A stretch of 64,000 nucleotides of DNA from Zarea fungicola (lineage: Eukaryota; Ascomycota; Sordariomycetes; Hypocreales; Cordycipitaceae): contig FWCC01000330.1 of the NCBI GenBank assembly GCA_900169235.1, forward strand, positions 31,432 to 95,431, in the 5' to 3' direction. The translations under genes and the position numbers were made by a program. The notes beneath the pieces were generated by a model. It did not search any database, was not told where the DNA came from, and was given only the letters and a program-made list of their open reading frames with translations. Below are positions 32,774 to 46,206 of this stretch, in pieces (position 1 is the first letter of the stretch; each line of letters opens with the position of its first letter).

Positions 32774-34754
32774 ATGGCCCCCGGATCCAGCCAAAAGGGC
32801 ACCAGCAAGAAAAACGCCGCAATGCAGAAACAAAGTCGCAATTCTACACCCGTACCCGTGCCAGCCTCGTCACTGCCAGCACAGGAGTTCTACGATCCCG
32901 ACTACCTCAATACCCGCGTCATATTATTCCCAAACCTGGCCTACGATGACCTGGTCGATCATGGCGCCTCCAATGCCACAGTTCCTGATTCCAAGACTGT
33001 GGATGCGATGCTTGAGAAGCTTAAGAGCCTGACCAACATCATGGAGAAGCGGTCCGCTTTTTACGATCGTGGTATGCGACACCTAGCAGACGAGCGCAAA
33101 AACCGCCCGGATGACTTTGATCGCATGCATGTTGACGGAGAAAATGAGGGCAAGAAATCAAAACACAAGCGCAAAAAAGGCGAAGGCCACGATGCAGGTG
33201 GTGAGTATACAGAGATCCTCCTCCCGGCGCGCATCGCAAGCGCACGCGCATCGTGTAGCGCCTCTGTACTAATGCTGGTCTCTCGCTACAGATCAATCAT
33301 CTCCAGTTCGAGACCCGAAACAGAAACATACCAGAGATGGCTCTGGCAGCTCATCATTGTCGCCGAACGCCACTGGCTCCCCATCTGCGATGGATGTTGA
33401 CAAGAAAGCCAAAAAAGGAAAAGACGAGGAGGAGGAAGAGGAATCTAGCTCTGAAGATGAGGGCGCGCCACCTAAGCGAGAAATGCCCGCCGCGCAGACC
33501 TTTGGTGAAGACCCTTCCACATTCCCCGATCCCACAGTGTACGAAATTCGAGAAGTATACCCAGGCATGCCAGAGTCGCTACGAAAGGAGATCTACTCGG
33601 TTGCTGTGTATCCTCCCAGTGACCTCTCGGATTTGATCGCAGGCGATCCGCCCGACAAGGATTTCAGTAATGCCAAGCCCAGCAGTCAGATCAACTTTTC
33701 CACCTTTAGCACCTATGTCGAACCGTTCTTCAGGCCTTTTTCTGAAGAAGACCTCGGTTTCCTCCGCGAGCGTGGTGACCGAGCGTCGCCCTTTGTTATG
33801 CCTAAGCGAGGCAAGCGACACTATACCGAAGTCTGGGCAGAAGAGGACGGCTCAATGGTTATTGATTCACCCCAGCAAGGTCGTGACAAGCTCTCGCCAA
33901 ATGCGCCCCGCGGTACCATCGAAAACATGAATGATACGGTAGCTGAGACAGACGGGTTATCCATTGGTCCTCTCGCATCCCGCCTGCTGCAAGCTCTACG
34001 CCCCGAAAATCGCCAGCAAGTAACAGAGGACAAGGCTGCTACGAATGGAGTAAACGGCGACATAAGCATGAATGGCGATGCCGATGACCATCCACCACCT
34101 ATTGACGATAAAGCGTTACCGCCGGCCACTTTCATGACAGATTCAAACACGGATGCCTGGAAGAAGGCGACGCACCCTAAGCTGGAGTATGCACAAGTCG
34201 ATGAGCGTCTGAAGCAGGAACTTAGACACATTGGCTTTCTACCACCGGAAGGAGAAGCCGAGTACGATGGTCACTTTGATGACGAGGTTGCTGGCCGACT
34301 ACGGGTGCTGCAGACTCGCTTAAAGGAGCAGATGCTCATCAACGGTGCACGAAAAGCGCGACTAACCGATCTGGTGCGCGAGCGCATGGCGCATCAAGAG
34401 TACCAGACCATTCTTGAAGATTTAGACTCTCAGGTCCAGGCTGCTTATCTCAAGCGTACCCGTACTATGGGTAAGAGCAAAAAGGCAAAGAGACCTGGTG
34501 GTGCAGGCGGCGGCAGCCATGCGGCCGGAGGCGCTGCGGGTATGGCACGCCCGGGCATCGGTGACCTGACCAAGACGCTAATGGAGCGGCGACGTCGCTG
34601 GATCGATACCATCGGATCAGTCTTTGAGGATGAGAGCCTGCGCAAGGTACCACGTGTTGCAGACGAAGGAAGCTCCATCTTCAAGACGGCGGAAATGGCT
34701 GACTTGATGAAGCGGGAAAAGGAGCAATGGGATGAAGACGCAGAGGAGGAATAA
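32774..34754 (+). CDS. NGG1: SAGA/ADA transcriptional adaptor Ada3 (Ngg1)
   Basis: Two exons, 32774-33200 and 33292-34754, giving 629 aa; the 91-nt intron has gtgagt and a ctacag acceptor. The N-terminal part has a helix [27 protein letters not shown] and a Lys-rich stretch. A Ser/Glu acidic linker and [20 protein letters not shown] follow. The C-terminal Ada3 domain (from about residue 440) contains [40 protein letters not shown] and [20 protein letters not shown], the family signature. The extreme C-terminus has a helical region [15 protein letters not shown]. Ada3 joins Gcn5 and Ada2 to form the histone acetyltransferase module of SAGA and ADA in the nucleus. It is transcribed in the same direction as urease, 1.7 kb away, with no reason to assume co-regulation. 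Confidence 0.93.
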
Positions 34755-36472
34755 ACAACAAGGAATCTGGCCTTTTTTTTTGGGGTTTAATCACGACAAT
34801 AAGATGAATACGGGGGAGGCAGCAACTGCTAATTTGGGTACTTGGAGGCAATATTCACAACGCCTGGCGTTTAAACGGTATTACAATTGTGTTTCATATT
34901 GGTTTGGCAGGCATATTCCAATGGAGTTTGGTGGGCGACGGCCTTTTGTTATACGAGTATCTTTCACTGTATGCGATGATAGTTGATCAGCAGATGTGGC
35001 GTAGAGAACGCTAGTTAGGTGCACACACCATATTTTTTTACCAGTATTAGACATGTTGTAGAACCTAACCAGGTAAATCAGCAGCAAGTGAAGACGGCAA
35101 TGCAAATGTGGCTTGCTGGATGACTCCCAGACACCCAATTCCGCTGTGGACCTTGAGCGCATGTCGCATTGGACAGAGCCTACTCAAAGGTCGCGTGCAT
35201 ATGCACCATAGCCCAGATGTGCGATGGTTGGTGTAAAAAAGAACCGGTAAGCTTCCCAGTAGATCGGTGCAGATGAGCGGCTCGGCCGTTGCTACCCCAT
35301 CGAGGCGCACTACCACAACGCCGAGTTCGATCTACCCGTCAATACTTCGATGGATGGGGGTGAACATTTCAGTCGGGTTCAACGGGTTCAACAACACTGC
35401 AGCAAGCTTCCAGACAGTGTCAAGGTTACGGAATGTTGCTGCTCACCCGCGGTCAACTTACACGGGCTCATTCGGACACCCTTTCGCCGAAACAACTGGA
35501 GTCGAGTGCGAGACTAGCGAGGCCTTGAGACCTAGTTAGGGGCAGCGATGAGACGTTGATGTGCTGGCTACGACCCGAATGCGATGGGGAAATAAAAGCC
35601 TCAAATCATACCGTAAAACCGTCAACTAACGCATTGGCTATGGTCAACAACGCGGTGACAATATTGAACTGTTGAGCATATTTTATTCAGGAAGATGTTG
35701 GCTATACTATACATTGCCCGTAGGCCCTCTAGTCGAGGGAGAAGGTCGCACAACAGGCCAACTACTGATAGCTGTGGCTACAGGCTCTCATGGCAGAGAG
35801 GCCATCAAGGTATTATGCTTGCTCATAATTCCACGGCACGGTGAAGACCCAAAGGAACTTAAGCGGACCGAGGGAAGCTAATTTGTTCCCCGTAGCTACT
35901 CAGCCTCTTCTCCATGCGAGAGGTGAAGCAAACCCATGTCTCTGTCGCACACCACACAGACTCATCCAGTGGTTGGAACTGGAAGTGATGAACACTAACT
36001 AATAAGAGTTTGGACAACGCAGCACCAGGCGGCTTTTGAGACAAGTATTAGTTAGCGCTCTGCCCTCCCAATCTCGTGGCGGTGTCACGGGTGGCAGTTC
36101 CCTTATCTCTCCCTCGCACCAAGAAAGTTGCAGTATCCGCCGCGACGGCTGGTTCGGCCTGGTTTAGGCTGTGTTCTAGATTGCAGTCACGGGTGCTGGC
36201 GGGACTTGTTATCTTTGAAGACACATTGGATAGAGGCAGACCCCCAGTTAGTGGCTTTCCTTAGTATTAGCCTTTGATAACCTTTTAATTTGGACTGTCT
36301 CGTTTCGCGATTTTAAACTTCCCCAGGCTTTTTACGTTCACTTCCAGCCGTCCCGTTCCATCCCATCCCGATAGCTCGGTACAGATTATGCAACCCCCGG
36401 CTGTCATCTTCCTAATCCGGAACCAGTATAAAGGACAATCTGCAGGTCGAATCCACTATTACATGGTTGACA
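34755..36472. other. 1.7-kb intergenic region ADA3 / urease
   Basis: No supported gene. The last 400 bp before the urease ATG contain three GATA-type motifs (see separate entry). Short ORFs appear random. Confidence 0.5.
36102..36280. promoter_or_regulatory. Cluster of GATA motifs upstream of urease
   Basis: CTTATCT (36102-36108; AGATAAG on the other strand), TTATCT (36209-36214) and TGATAA (36275-36280) lie 190-370 bp before the urease start. HGATAR sites are bound by AreA/NIT2-type nitrogen regulators. Chance occurrence is possible for single sites. Confidence 0.4.
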
Positions 36473-39426
36473 ATGCACCTTGTTCCAAAGGAGGTAGGAT
36501 ACAGAGGTCCCTTTTGGATCTTTTTAATCAATTATTAAAAAAAAATTGAAATCTGACAAATTTGCGGCACAGCTTGACAAGCTCGTTATATCACAGCTTG
36601 GTCTACTGGCACAACGACGACTGGCTCGGGGAGTAAAGCTCAATCACGCTGAAGCAACTGTATGTACTTCACTTCCCTCGTTCGTATCATTGTCCGGTCT
36701 TGGCGCTCCGACTTTCGGGGGGCTGTTCACCGGCTTGCACCCATATTACAAATTTCAACGTTGGAAAAGATGAAGAGAAACAATCAAACAGAAAGTAGGC
36801 AAATGCTGAAGTTATTATTTTAACTGACAAATCCAGGCTCTCATTGCCAGCACTATTCACGAACTCATCCGGGATGGAAACCACACCGTCGCCGATCTTA
36901 TGGCCCTGGGCTCAACCATGCTCGGCCGCCGGCATGTGATGCCCTCCGTCTGCCATACGCTACATGAGATCCAAGTGGAGGGCACATTTCCTACAGGTAC
37001 TTACCTCGTAACCGTGCACAACCCCATTAGCACCGACGACGGTGACTTGGCGCGCGCCCTGTACGGCAGCTTTCTGCCCGTGCCAAGTGACGACCTCTTC
37101 CCGCCGCTGGACCCGGCCGATTTCACGGCCGCCAGCCGGCCAGGCGCAGTCGTTGCCGTCAAGGGTCCCAAGATTGTGCTCAACCAAGACCGCGCGCGCA
37201 TCTCGCTACGCGTCACCAGCAGGGGCGATCGTCCGATCCAAGTCGGCTCGCACTACCATTTCATCGAGACAAACCCGCAGCTCGTGTTTGACCGCGCCGC
37301 AGCGTACGGCTTCCGCCTGGACATCCCCGCGGGCACATCATATCGCTTCGAGCCCGGTGACGCCAAGACAGTGACACTCGTCGAGATTGGCGGTCACCGC
37401 GTTATTCGGGGCGGCAATGGCCTTGCCTCGGGAGGCGTCGAGCGGTGGCGCGTCGATAGCATTGTAGACGGCCTGCAAAAGGCCGGGTATGCGCACGAAC
37501 GCGAGCCCGCGCAAACGCCGTCGCGCGTGCCGTCGCCGTATCAAATGGATCGGACGGCGTACTCCGTCATGTTTGGGCCGACAACAGGGGACCGCGTGCG
37601 GCTAAGCAATACGGACCTGTGGATCAAGGTGGAAAAGGACTACACAACGTACGGCGAGGAGTGCAAGTTTGGAGGCGGCAAGACGCTCCGTGAGGGCATG
37701 GGCCAGGCATCAGGCCGGCTGGATGCGGACTCGCTCGACGTGGTCATTACGAATGCGCTCATTGTCGACTGGACGGGCATTGTCAAGGCCGACATTGGAA
37801 TCAAGAATGGTCTGATTGCCGGTATTGGCAAGGCGGGCAACCCCGATGTAATGGAGGGCGTCACCCCTAACATGGTTGTGGGCAGTTGTACCGATGTCAT
37901 CGCCGGCGAGAACAAAATCATTACGGCCGGCGCGATTGACACGCACATTCACTTGATTTGCCCCCAGCAGGCACAGGAAGCCTTGGCCTCTGGTGTGACA
38001 ACATTTCTGGGTGGTGGTACAGGTCCAAGGTAGGCTCCGGTTGCTCATTCTCAAATACCGTAAACACTTCGCCTTTTTGCTAATGCGAACTTTTCTTCCT
38101 CCCCGTCACACAGCTCCGGTTCCAATGCCACGACATGCACGCCAGGCAAGCACCTCATGCGACAGATGCTGCAGGCCTGCGACAATCTGCCCGTCAACAT
38201 CGGCATCACCTGCAAGGGCAGCGACGCCTCGCCCGAGGCCCTACGTGAGCAAGTCGCCGCGGGTGCCTGCGGCCTCAAGATCCACGAAGACTGGGGTGCC
38301 ACACCCGCCGCCATTGACACGTGCCTGACCGTCTGCGACGAAATGGACGTGCAGTGCCTCATCCACACTGACACGCTCAACGAGTCGGGCTTCGTCGAGT
38401 CCACCATTGCCAGCTTCAAGGGCCGCACCATCCACACCTACCACACTGAGGGTGCCGGCGGCGGGCACGCGCCCGACATCATCTCCGTCGTTGAACACCC
38501 CAACGTGCTGCCCTCCTCGACAAATCCGACGCGGCCATTTACGCGCAACACGCTTGACGAGCACCTGGACATGCTCATGGTCTGCCACCACCTGTCCAAA
38601 GACATCCCTGAGGATGTGGCGTTTGCGGAGAGCCGCATCCGCGCCGAGACGATTGCGGCCGAGGACGTGCTGCATGACCTGGGCGCCATTAGCATGATGA
38701 GCTCCGACTCCCAGGCTATGGGCCGCTGCGGCGAGGTGGTGCTCCGTACGTGGAACACGGCGCACAAGAACAAGGTACAGCGCGGGACGCTGCCAGAGGA
38801 TGAAGGGACGGACGCCGACAATTTCCGCGTCAAGAGGTACGTGAGCAAATACACCATCAACCCTGCGCTCGCACAGGGCTTTAGTCATCTGGTAGGCAGC
38901 GTCGAGGTTGGCAAGCTGGCCGACCTGGTGGTGTGGGATCCCGCATGGTTTGCCACCAAGCCGTACCAGGTGATTAAGAGCGGCCTCATAGCATGGTCAC
39001 AAATGGTAAGTTGAGTTTTTACTTGTTCTTTTCCTTTCCTGTACATTCCTCAGACACGAAGGGAAGTGAAAGAACGAAAGAAAAAGGTTCTAACCAAAAG
39101 CTAAGGGTGATCCTAACGGCTCCATCCCTACCATCCAGCCCGTCATCGGTCGCCCCATGTTCGCGCCCATGGTCCCCGAGACAGGTGTGCTTTTTGTCTC
39201 CAAAGAGTCTATTTCTTCGGGGAATATTGCTTCCTACGGCCTGCGGAAGCGCGTCGAGGCCGTTTCTGGATGTCGTGACGTGAGCAAGCGCGATATGCGT
39301 TTTAACGACATCATGCCCAAGATGCGCGTCGATCCGGAGAGTTACACCGTCGAGGCAGATGGAATGGTGTGCGCAGCAGAGCCAGCGGAGCAGCTGCCAC
39401 TCACGCAAGCTTGGTACGTGTATTAA
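36473..39426 (+). CDS. ure1: Urease (nickel-dependent, single-chain)
   Basis: Five exons: 36473-36493, 36573-36659, 36837-38029, 38114-39005 and 39139-39426, giving 826 aa. Exon 1 encodes only MHLVPKE; exon 2 continues with [20 protein letters not shown], the gamma-type opening. The beta-type region follows ([14 protein letters not shown]). The alpha catalytic region starts at about residue 271. Nickel ligands and active-site residues are in place: the HIH motif (about 404-406), the carbamylated Lys in GLKIHEDWG (about 488), and the flap Cys/His in MVCHHL (about 590). The end [13 protein letters not shown]...VEADG is standard. It hydrolyses urea to ammonia and carbamate in the cytosol and needs the UreD/F/G accessory proteins. 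The length matches fungal and plant ureases (about 830-840). Upstream GATA motifs suggest nitrogen control. No inactivating change is seen. Confidence 0.97.
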
Positions 39427-40313
39427 GGCTTCGCAGCAGCAAGGGCACGTTCAGGTGATGCAGAGATACTCTATATTGGCGTACTGGGGCGGATGCCATG
39501 GAATGGGGCGGATGTGCAAGTATGGTTGGCATGGGCAAGTGGCGGAAGAATAGGCGGGACAATCCAATAGTCAGTTGTTATTCCTGTATTGAAAGTAATA
39601 CCAACATCATTAACATTACATTAAATAGAAAAGCTTTATAGTTGCTTCAGACAAGACACATGTCACACAGCAGGTTCAATACTCGAGCGATAACATAACA
39701 GAGAAATCATTGCTTTCATTCAGGGCATTCTCGGCCGATCAATAGCTGCCAGTATGCTCCCGCGTAAATACAGTCATCATCGAGGTTCTCGGTGAACCTC
39801 GTTTAAAAAAAAATAGCCCTAACCAGATATATCCATCTCCCCCAACCATACTTTCGCGCCAAAGACATAAGGAAAAAGAAACCGACAAAAAATATTTTCA
39901 AGTCTTTGCTTCCGACAGTGATATCATCCCTGACCGAAACCGTCCGACGTCTCCCAGGACACAGATATAGTAATAAAAGGGGAAAAGAAAAGCACAGGCG
40001 ATATAAGCCATATGCTGTGTGAAGGCCCACGCAAGGCCAGAAGGAACAGAGATTAATACAGCGTAGACATACCCAAGAGTTGGGCAGGCAGGGTATCATA
40101 TGCTTTTCTGAAGATCAGATCCACCATTATGACTCTGGCCGTGCTCGTTCATCGATCGTGATGAAATGAAAGCTCGCCGTTGCTGACAGAAAGAAAGATA
40201 TGCCAGGAGTGGCCAGTCAGCTTAAAAGACCGCAAAGGGTGAGAATATGAAAACGCTTCAAGCAGATGAGGTGCAGCGGTGTACGGCATGACGCGTTTGA
40301 CATGGCGATGTGC
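39427..40313. other. Convergent spacer urease / HMG-box gene
   Basis: An 887-bp spacer between converging genes, presumably with both 3' UTRs. No supported ORF or repeat. Confidence 0.5.
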
Positions 40314-41872
40314 TTAAGAGCTCTTAGTCTTCTTACGGGCAGACTTCTTGCTGTCATCCTTGTCATCTGCAGGACCCTTGGTAGAAGTCCGTCTGCGCTT
40401 CTTATCAGGGCTGGCAGGGTTTGCCTTTGGCGTCTCAATCTCGGTGGTAGGAGCATCGCTCTTACGCTTGCGACCGCCACCGCTCTTCTTGGGAGTCTTG
40501 GCAGAATCGTCCTGGAGCTGCTCAGCAATGGCGGCTTGGACATTGTCACCACCCTTGGAAGCGTCCTTGACTTCAGGCATAGGGATACCAAAGTCATTAG
40601 CGTACTTGAGAGCCTGCTCATCCGTCATGTCGCGGGCGTCGGGGTTCTCGGCCTTGTAAGAGTGGACGCGAGCGTTGTAGAGGCGCAGGTTGTACTGGTA
40701 GGCATTGTTCCAGCCCAGCTTCTCATCAGGAGTCATGTTGGCCCAGCGACGCTGGCCCTCCTCCTGTACAGCACCCTTGGGGGCCTCAGCGCCAAGATCG
40801 TTGGCGATGATGGAGCGGGCATGCTGCATGTAAAGGAAATAGGGAGTGAGAGGGCGCTTGGGCGCATTGGGGTCATGGGTGCGCTTCTTGCGCTCCTTCT
40901 TCTCCTCAACGGGGGCAACGCCAGCGTCAGCAACTGGCAGCCCGATGAGCTGGGCAGCAGTCATAGAGGGATCATAGTTGTTCAGGAGCTCGTTGACATC
41001 GCCAGAGTAATCTCCGAGAAGCAGATTTGTCTGGCGAATGTAGTCATTTGTGAAGGAGCGGAGAAGCTCCAGAATGGTGGACAGACGGCTAACGGCCTGG
41101 ATATTGGTTAGCTTTCATTCAAAACATTGGAGATTTACTCGATAATAGAATGGGTCGGATTCAATGCCACGCCCTGTTAAAAGTCGCGACACTTGTGCGA
41201 CTAGTAGTCTCAAATAAAGCCAAAAGCTAAGCTACCAGAGCTACCCTGGTACAGAGGCCATAGCTTCGAGGCGGCTAGCGGGGCCAGGCCAGGGCATGGC
41301 GCGGGGCATATGTAAACATTGGCAAAGCAGCTCAGTCGCGTCGTGCCACCTGCGCTGGTTTTGCCAGGAAATGGGGTGAGGTTGAAATTTTTCCCAAAAA
41401 AAAAGTTGCATTTTCTGTTTGCGTCTGTGAAAATGGGGGGAAATGCGAAGTGAGTTGGCCTGAAATTTGCCAGGGAAACGAAAGCTGCCAACTAGCTTGC
41501 TCTCGACTTTACGCGCTGCTGGCAGTTTACTACCAACAGCTGTTCAAGGTCCAGCACGCGTGTACTTGTTTGGATGCTTGCCATAAAGTGGCCAGCAAGA
41601 GCGCGAGTTTTGAGGCGGGGGGAAATTGGAAGTGCGTGCAACAGTACGCACAAAATTGCAAATAAGAAATGAGAGAGACAGAAATGTGAGTTACTTACAG
41701 AGTCACGGACGCGCAGGAAGCTGTCGCTGTCAACAGCACGAGGAGGACCATTGTCGGTGTTGACATTGACCGGGGGGGGGATACCGGCCATAATGGGAGG
41801 GACAACCATGGTGGGAGCACCGATAATGCTCCTTGCCTTGTCGTCAGCAGACTTCTTGGAAGGGCGAGGCAT
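40314..41872 (-). CDS. HMG-box DNA-binding protein
   Basis: Two exons, 41699-41872 and 40314-41096, giving 318 aa, separated by a 602-nt intron (gtaagt donor, gctaac branch, tccag acceptor), the longest intron in the window. Exon 1 encodes a Pro-rich start (MPRPSKKSADDKARS). Exon 2 begins with a helical segment (VSRLSTILELLRSFTNDYIRQTNLLLGDYSGDVNELL), then a basic stretch EEKKERKKRTHDPNAPKRPLTPYFLYMQ leading the HMG box (about residues 115-185, with RRWANMTPDEKLGWNNAY). A Lys/Ser-rich tail (GGGRKRKSD, DKKRRRT, SARKKTKSS) carries nuclear signals. It probably bends DNA as an architectural chromatin protein. The closest named family cannot be decided; Nhp6 is much shorter. The leader contains many short ORFs. 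Confidence 0.85.
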
Positions 41873-44800
41873 CGTGAGAATGCTTTTTTTTGGAGTTTGT
41901 GTTTGCAGGTGAGGCCAGGCGTGAAAGCGTGGCAAGCGGCGGCAGTGTGAAGCTGGCGCACGGTGATGTCAGGGTTGATGCAATTCGGGGGCCTCTTCTT
42001 TTGTTTTAAGCAGAACGTACCTACGTCTTGTGAAGGATGCTTTGAAGGCCTAAAAGTCCACTGACGCGATAGCGGGAGGACTGTATTGACAGGCTGTGGT
42101 GATGGTGGAGCGGGAGAGTTTTTTTGGGGGATGTTTTCGGGTCAGTCCTGGAGGAGAAATCCTTCAGCGAGGCTTGGGGGGGATGGGTTTTAGAAGGTGC
42201 TGAAAGAAGGAGGGACAGCGAGTGATTGGGAAAAAAGTCGGGGGGCTGGGGGCATGTGCAGGCGGGTGGTGTGCCAGTTAAGTACATTTTGGGCCTGGGC
42301 CACAGGTGGTGCACAATCAGCGCGTGCCAGCCCAACAGCGGGCCGCAATAAACCCTCTCCTGCGTGTGCTATTTTTTTCTTTCCTACTTGGGGGGCCTTT
42401 GGGAGAGATTAGTTGAGACGTAATGGGGGGAGGAAGGGGGGCGCCGACGGGTTAGAGGCATCTAGTCCCGGGGGGGGCCTCGTGTCGCATAAGGAAAAAA
42501 TTTGCACAGGCGGCTGCTTCCACTCAGTCCAGTAGCCAAGCTCACAGGTATCTGCTAGTCGCCCTCCCCCCGCTCCTGTCTCTCACTCTGTTTCCTGCAG
42601 TACCGTCTTGCCTCTCTCAGCACCTCCAGCACCTCCACCCCCCTGCCTAGACGCTAAAACTCGGTTGGTTCGGTTGGTGTCTCTCGCAGCCTCGCACACG
42701 TTCCTTATTAGCGTTGGTACCTCCTATCAGTATTATTGGGCGAGTGCCTGTGCCTCGCCGCATTTGTACACGCCTCCGGATGGATGGACAGGCCTCTCTG
42801 CCAAACCACCCTCACGCCTAAAAAGACTCCTAGCCAGTACTCTGTAGGTACTAAGTTTGATACAGCACGCCTCCTGAGTGGCCGCCTCGGCATCGCTGTA
42901 CCCAGTATCACCGAGAACCACAGCGCACCTGCGCCGAGCCAGCCGCAAACAGCAGGTGGCACTGTACCGCCCATCCTCTGGGCAGGTCAATTCTCGAGTC
43001 GTTAACAGTCCGCTTACTCGTGTGCTGGCCACAGGGCATGCGCCCCACCGACCACACCACAGAAGCCTCTCGACAACTGGATAATATTGGCTGCGTCGAC
43101 AGCTGTAGCTACTAGCTATTAATGATCCCGCTCTCAAGGCCTCACTCACTCTCACACAGAAGGCTGCTCGCTAGGAGGAGCGAGCCAGAGGAGGTTCCTC
43201 CGAAGGAAACGCTGCAGCTGTTGGAATTCCAGTAACCCGAAAAGTCTTGAGGGGCTTCAGCGATTCACTGTAGCTCACTGCCCAAGCACCACCCATATCC
43301 AACTACGGGATTTCTCTACCGTCAAAACTCAGGCCCCATTCCCAACATCAGAACCTATGCCATCTTCCCACAGTTATTACCTCAGAGCATGGATAAATCA
43401 ACTAAAGCCACTGCCTACCTAATCAACCAGCTAGAGACAGCGTTTCTCTATCGACTCCACCGCTTATGCAGCGCGTCCGTTTATCCTTCTGAGTTCTGAC
43501 AAGCCGGCCAAATTGTCTCTGCGGTATACAGCGAGTAGTCCACTAACAGGCTCACCACTCTTGATATGATTAATCAAACATGGCGTCTCTCCGGAGGGCT
43601 CATATGAGTGTTAAATTGCAATCCATTGCCCGACAGGAATCATATGCACTTGTTGTGGTGCCATATTCTGTTCTCCAGGTCTGTCGTTGGCTGGTTCAGC
43701 CAGTGGTCAATTCACTATTCTGCTCTGGCGATACTTGTTAGCGACTTTTGGCGATATGCTGTGGTGTTTGTGACACTGTGGCTTCAGGCGGCCACTGGAG
43801 AACGTGCCTAGACAGCGACCGTGTTGGGAGGCCCAAAAGCCAATTAGCGCCCCTCTATGTGATCAGGCCATGAATGTCAGCCTCATTCAGTGTCGCTCCA
43901 GGCATGACCGAGGGCACACTGTCGTTCCAGCGGCTTCGGGGTAAACTCAGGGGGTGTAAATCTCAGCACGGTTACCCCTCACTTGAGCGAGGCAGCGCTT
44001 GCCAGGCTAGCCAGTATAATTAGTTAACTAGGTACCCATCATGCATTGGAATTATTAGCTGAGTGCCGGGGGAGCAGCGCAGCTCCCAGTCGCCTTTCCT
44101 CGAGCGTCGGTTCATAGGTGCCCACCGTTTATTGTCACTTCCATACCTGCCTAATTCTAGGCACAAGTTCATTGCGCTTGACACCGGCCACTGGAGGCAC
44201 ATTTAGAACCACTGAGCCTTGCCCGGCGTACACTGTCACCGACACAAGGGCACCGACCAGGCAAGTGTAGGTACCATCCAGCCAACAACTGGCAGCGTCA
44301 TTCAGTTAACGTTGCGGACAGGCATTCTGCCTCTGCTTCTACCTCTGCTTGCAACATACCGCTATCAAAAACAGGCTGCCCGTGTGGCCACTGTATCATT
44401 TTAACGGCCACTAGATGGGCCAAGCCATCAGCGTACCGCCGAGTATCTGGCAGGTGAATTGGTACGACTTTACATAAATTCACAGCTGCCATCACGTATC
44501 AGTGGGCGTCGCAATGAGGCATTGCATTAGGACAGACGTGTATATACATATGCGCCTTTCATTCATCTGGTTGGATCACAGACTTATAAGTAGGTCACCT
44601 AACACATAGTCTTCCCCAACCAGCTCGGAACAAGTTTGGAAGACAATGTTGTACACTATTGAACCGTGTGATCAACGGCCATGGTAATGATGGAATTACC
44701 AGAAACTGCCGCATGACTAATTCAATTTCCTACTCATCTGAAAGTTCTAGGCTTAAAAAGAAAGAGAGAGGAAAAGAAAAGAAAAACCTGGCTGTGGTTT

Positions 44801-46206
44801 TCTTATATGCTACTGTTGCGTAGGTACTTTGAAACCCGGTGAGCTGATAACAAACTGTGCTGAAGTAGTTGGTTACTGGCGCTCTTGTCCCAACAGCAGA
44901 GGTAATGACGCGCAAAAATCAAGGAAGCAAGTACCTGCCAGGCTGCCTTGCTCAGTATGTATAGAACCGGTAGCTACAAACTAAGCGCTTAGCAGCCTCT
45001 TGAATAATTCGCACTCTCTGCTTCTTAGTGACTCTGCTGTGGGGGAATTACAATATTCATTTTACGAGGGTATTAAATGTCCAACATGCTCAGATTGTCA
45101 AGTCATCAACAGTACCTCAGAAGTAAACCAAGAACACGTCGTGACGCCGTACGCGTCGCAGTGTAAACAAGGCCTGCTGGTAGATCCCCGTCTTGGCGCA
45201 GTACCAGGAACAGGTTAGCGGCCAAGGGCCAGCGGCTACATAATAAACTTGTCTCTGGGCCTCATCATCAGCGACCCAATGGCAACGAGCTGCAGGGGGT
45301 TGCTCTGCTCTAACAGTTTGTGACGTTTGGTGCTGTTGCCCCACTTTCCTGGTCAACTGCTGTTCCAACTGCTTACATACTTATTAACCTACGGAGTGTA
45401 CTCCATACATGACAGTGTACTCTGTATACTTGCGTGATCAAATACTGTGGCTGTTCATGTTGTCGAGTGGCAGCAATGGCAAACATCATAACAGTAAATT
45501 AGTATTTATGTAGAATAACCTCATACATGTATTCCTACCAACAGAGCACGTCGAGTCTAAACGGAAGACTCGAACGGCCTTCGCTTGGCGGGAGCGTCTC
45601 GAAATGGCGTATCAACAATACAGCTCAGGTAAATAAATGAATTAGCCATAATATAAGCTTCACCACGTTAGCGCCGTCAACCCCTCCAAAGCCCCCAATG
45701 CTCCCCTAAATAGCTGGAGCTCTCGGCTGCTAATTCCCTTCCAGCCAGTCACAGCTCACCGCCATCAACTAGTGCCGGTGCTTGTTTGCACCTGGGACCA
45801 CCAAATTCAGCTTCACCGGTCTTTTGTTTTCATCAACTGGACCTTCTAGTAGCCCTTGTACCACCCAAAACCCCGTGCCACTTTACAGCACGGTTACGGC
45901 GCAGCAGTTGCCAGTAACTAATTGGCTTTCCAGTGCTTGTTGCGCACTTCCCTCCCGTCTTGGCATGAATCGCCACCTGTGACTGACGTACGATCTCCCC
46001 CGCCAAGCACCACCCCTCCTTGCTGGCCCCTCCTCTTGATCTTCACTTTCTCATTTCCTTCCCTCTACTTCTCACACCAACAATTTGCTCAATACATACC
46101 CTTTCATCCATTTCATCTACCTAAATTTTGATTTCCTTTCCTCGCAATTCTTCAGAGCGCCATTCTATCATCGAACCGCTCAAGTCTGAGCTGCACAGCT
46201 ACAACT
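41873..46206. other. 4.3-kb gene-poor divergent region HMG-box / HET-C
   Basis: No supported gene on either strand. G-rich runs occur at about 42165-42480. An inverted pair related to TACGGAGTAC is at 45390-45407. The 46000-46200 segment is CT-rich and looks like the HET-C leader. Short ORFs, including a 140-codon minus-strand one (42733-43155), lack domain-like content. Confidence 0.5.
45390..45407. repeat. Imperfect inverted repeat related to TACGGAGTAC
   Basis: TACGGAGT and ACTCCATA are near-complementary arms with a 2-bp spacer, so the segment could form a small hairpin. It is in intergenic DNA. Confidence 0.5.

Noticed and set aside
38241..38888. 215-codon minus-strand ORF over urease
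   Set aside because: Antisense to conserved urease catalytic sequence; composition-driven.
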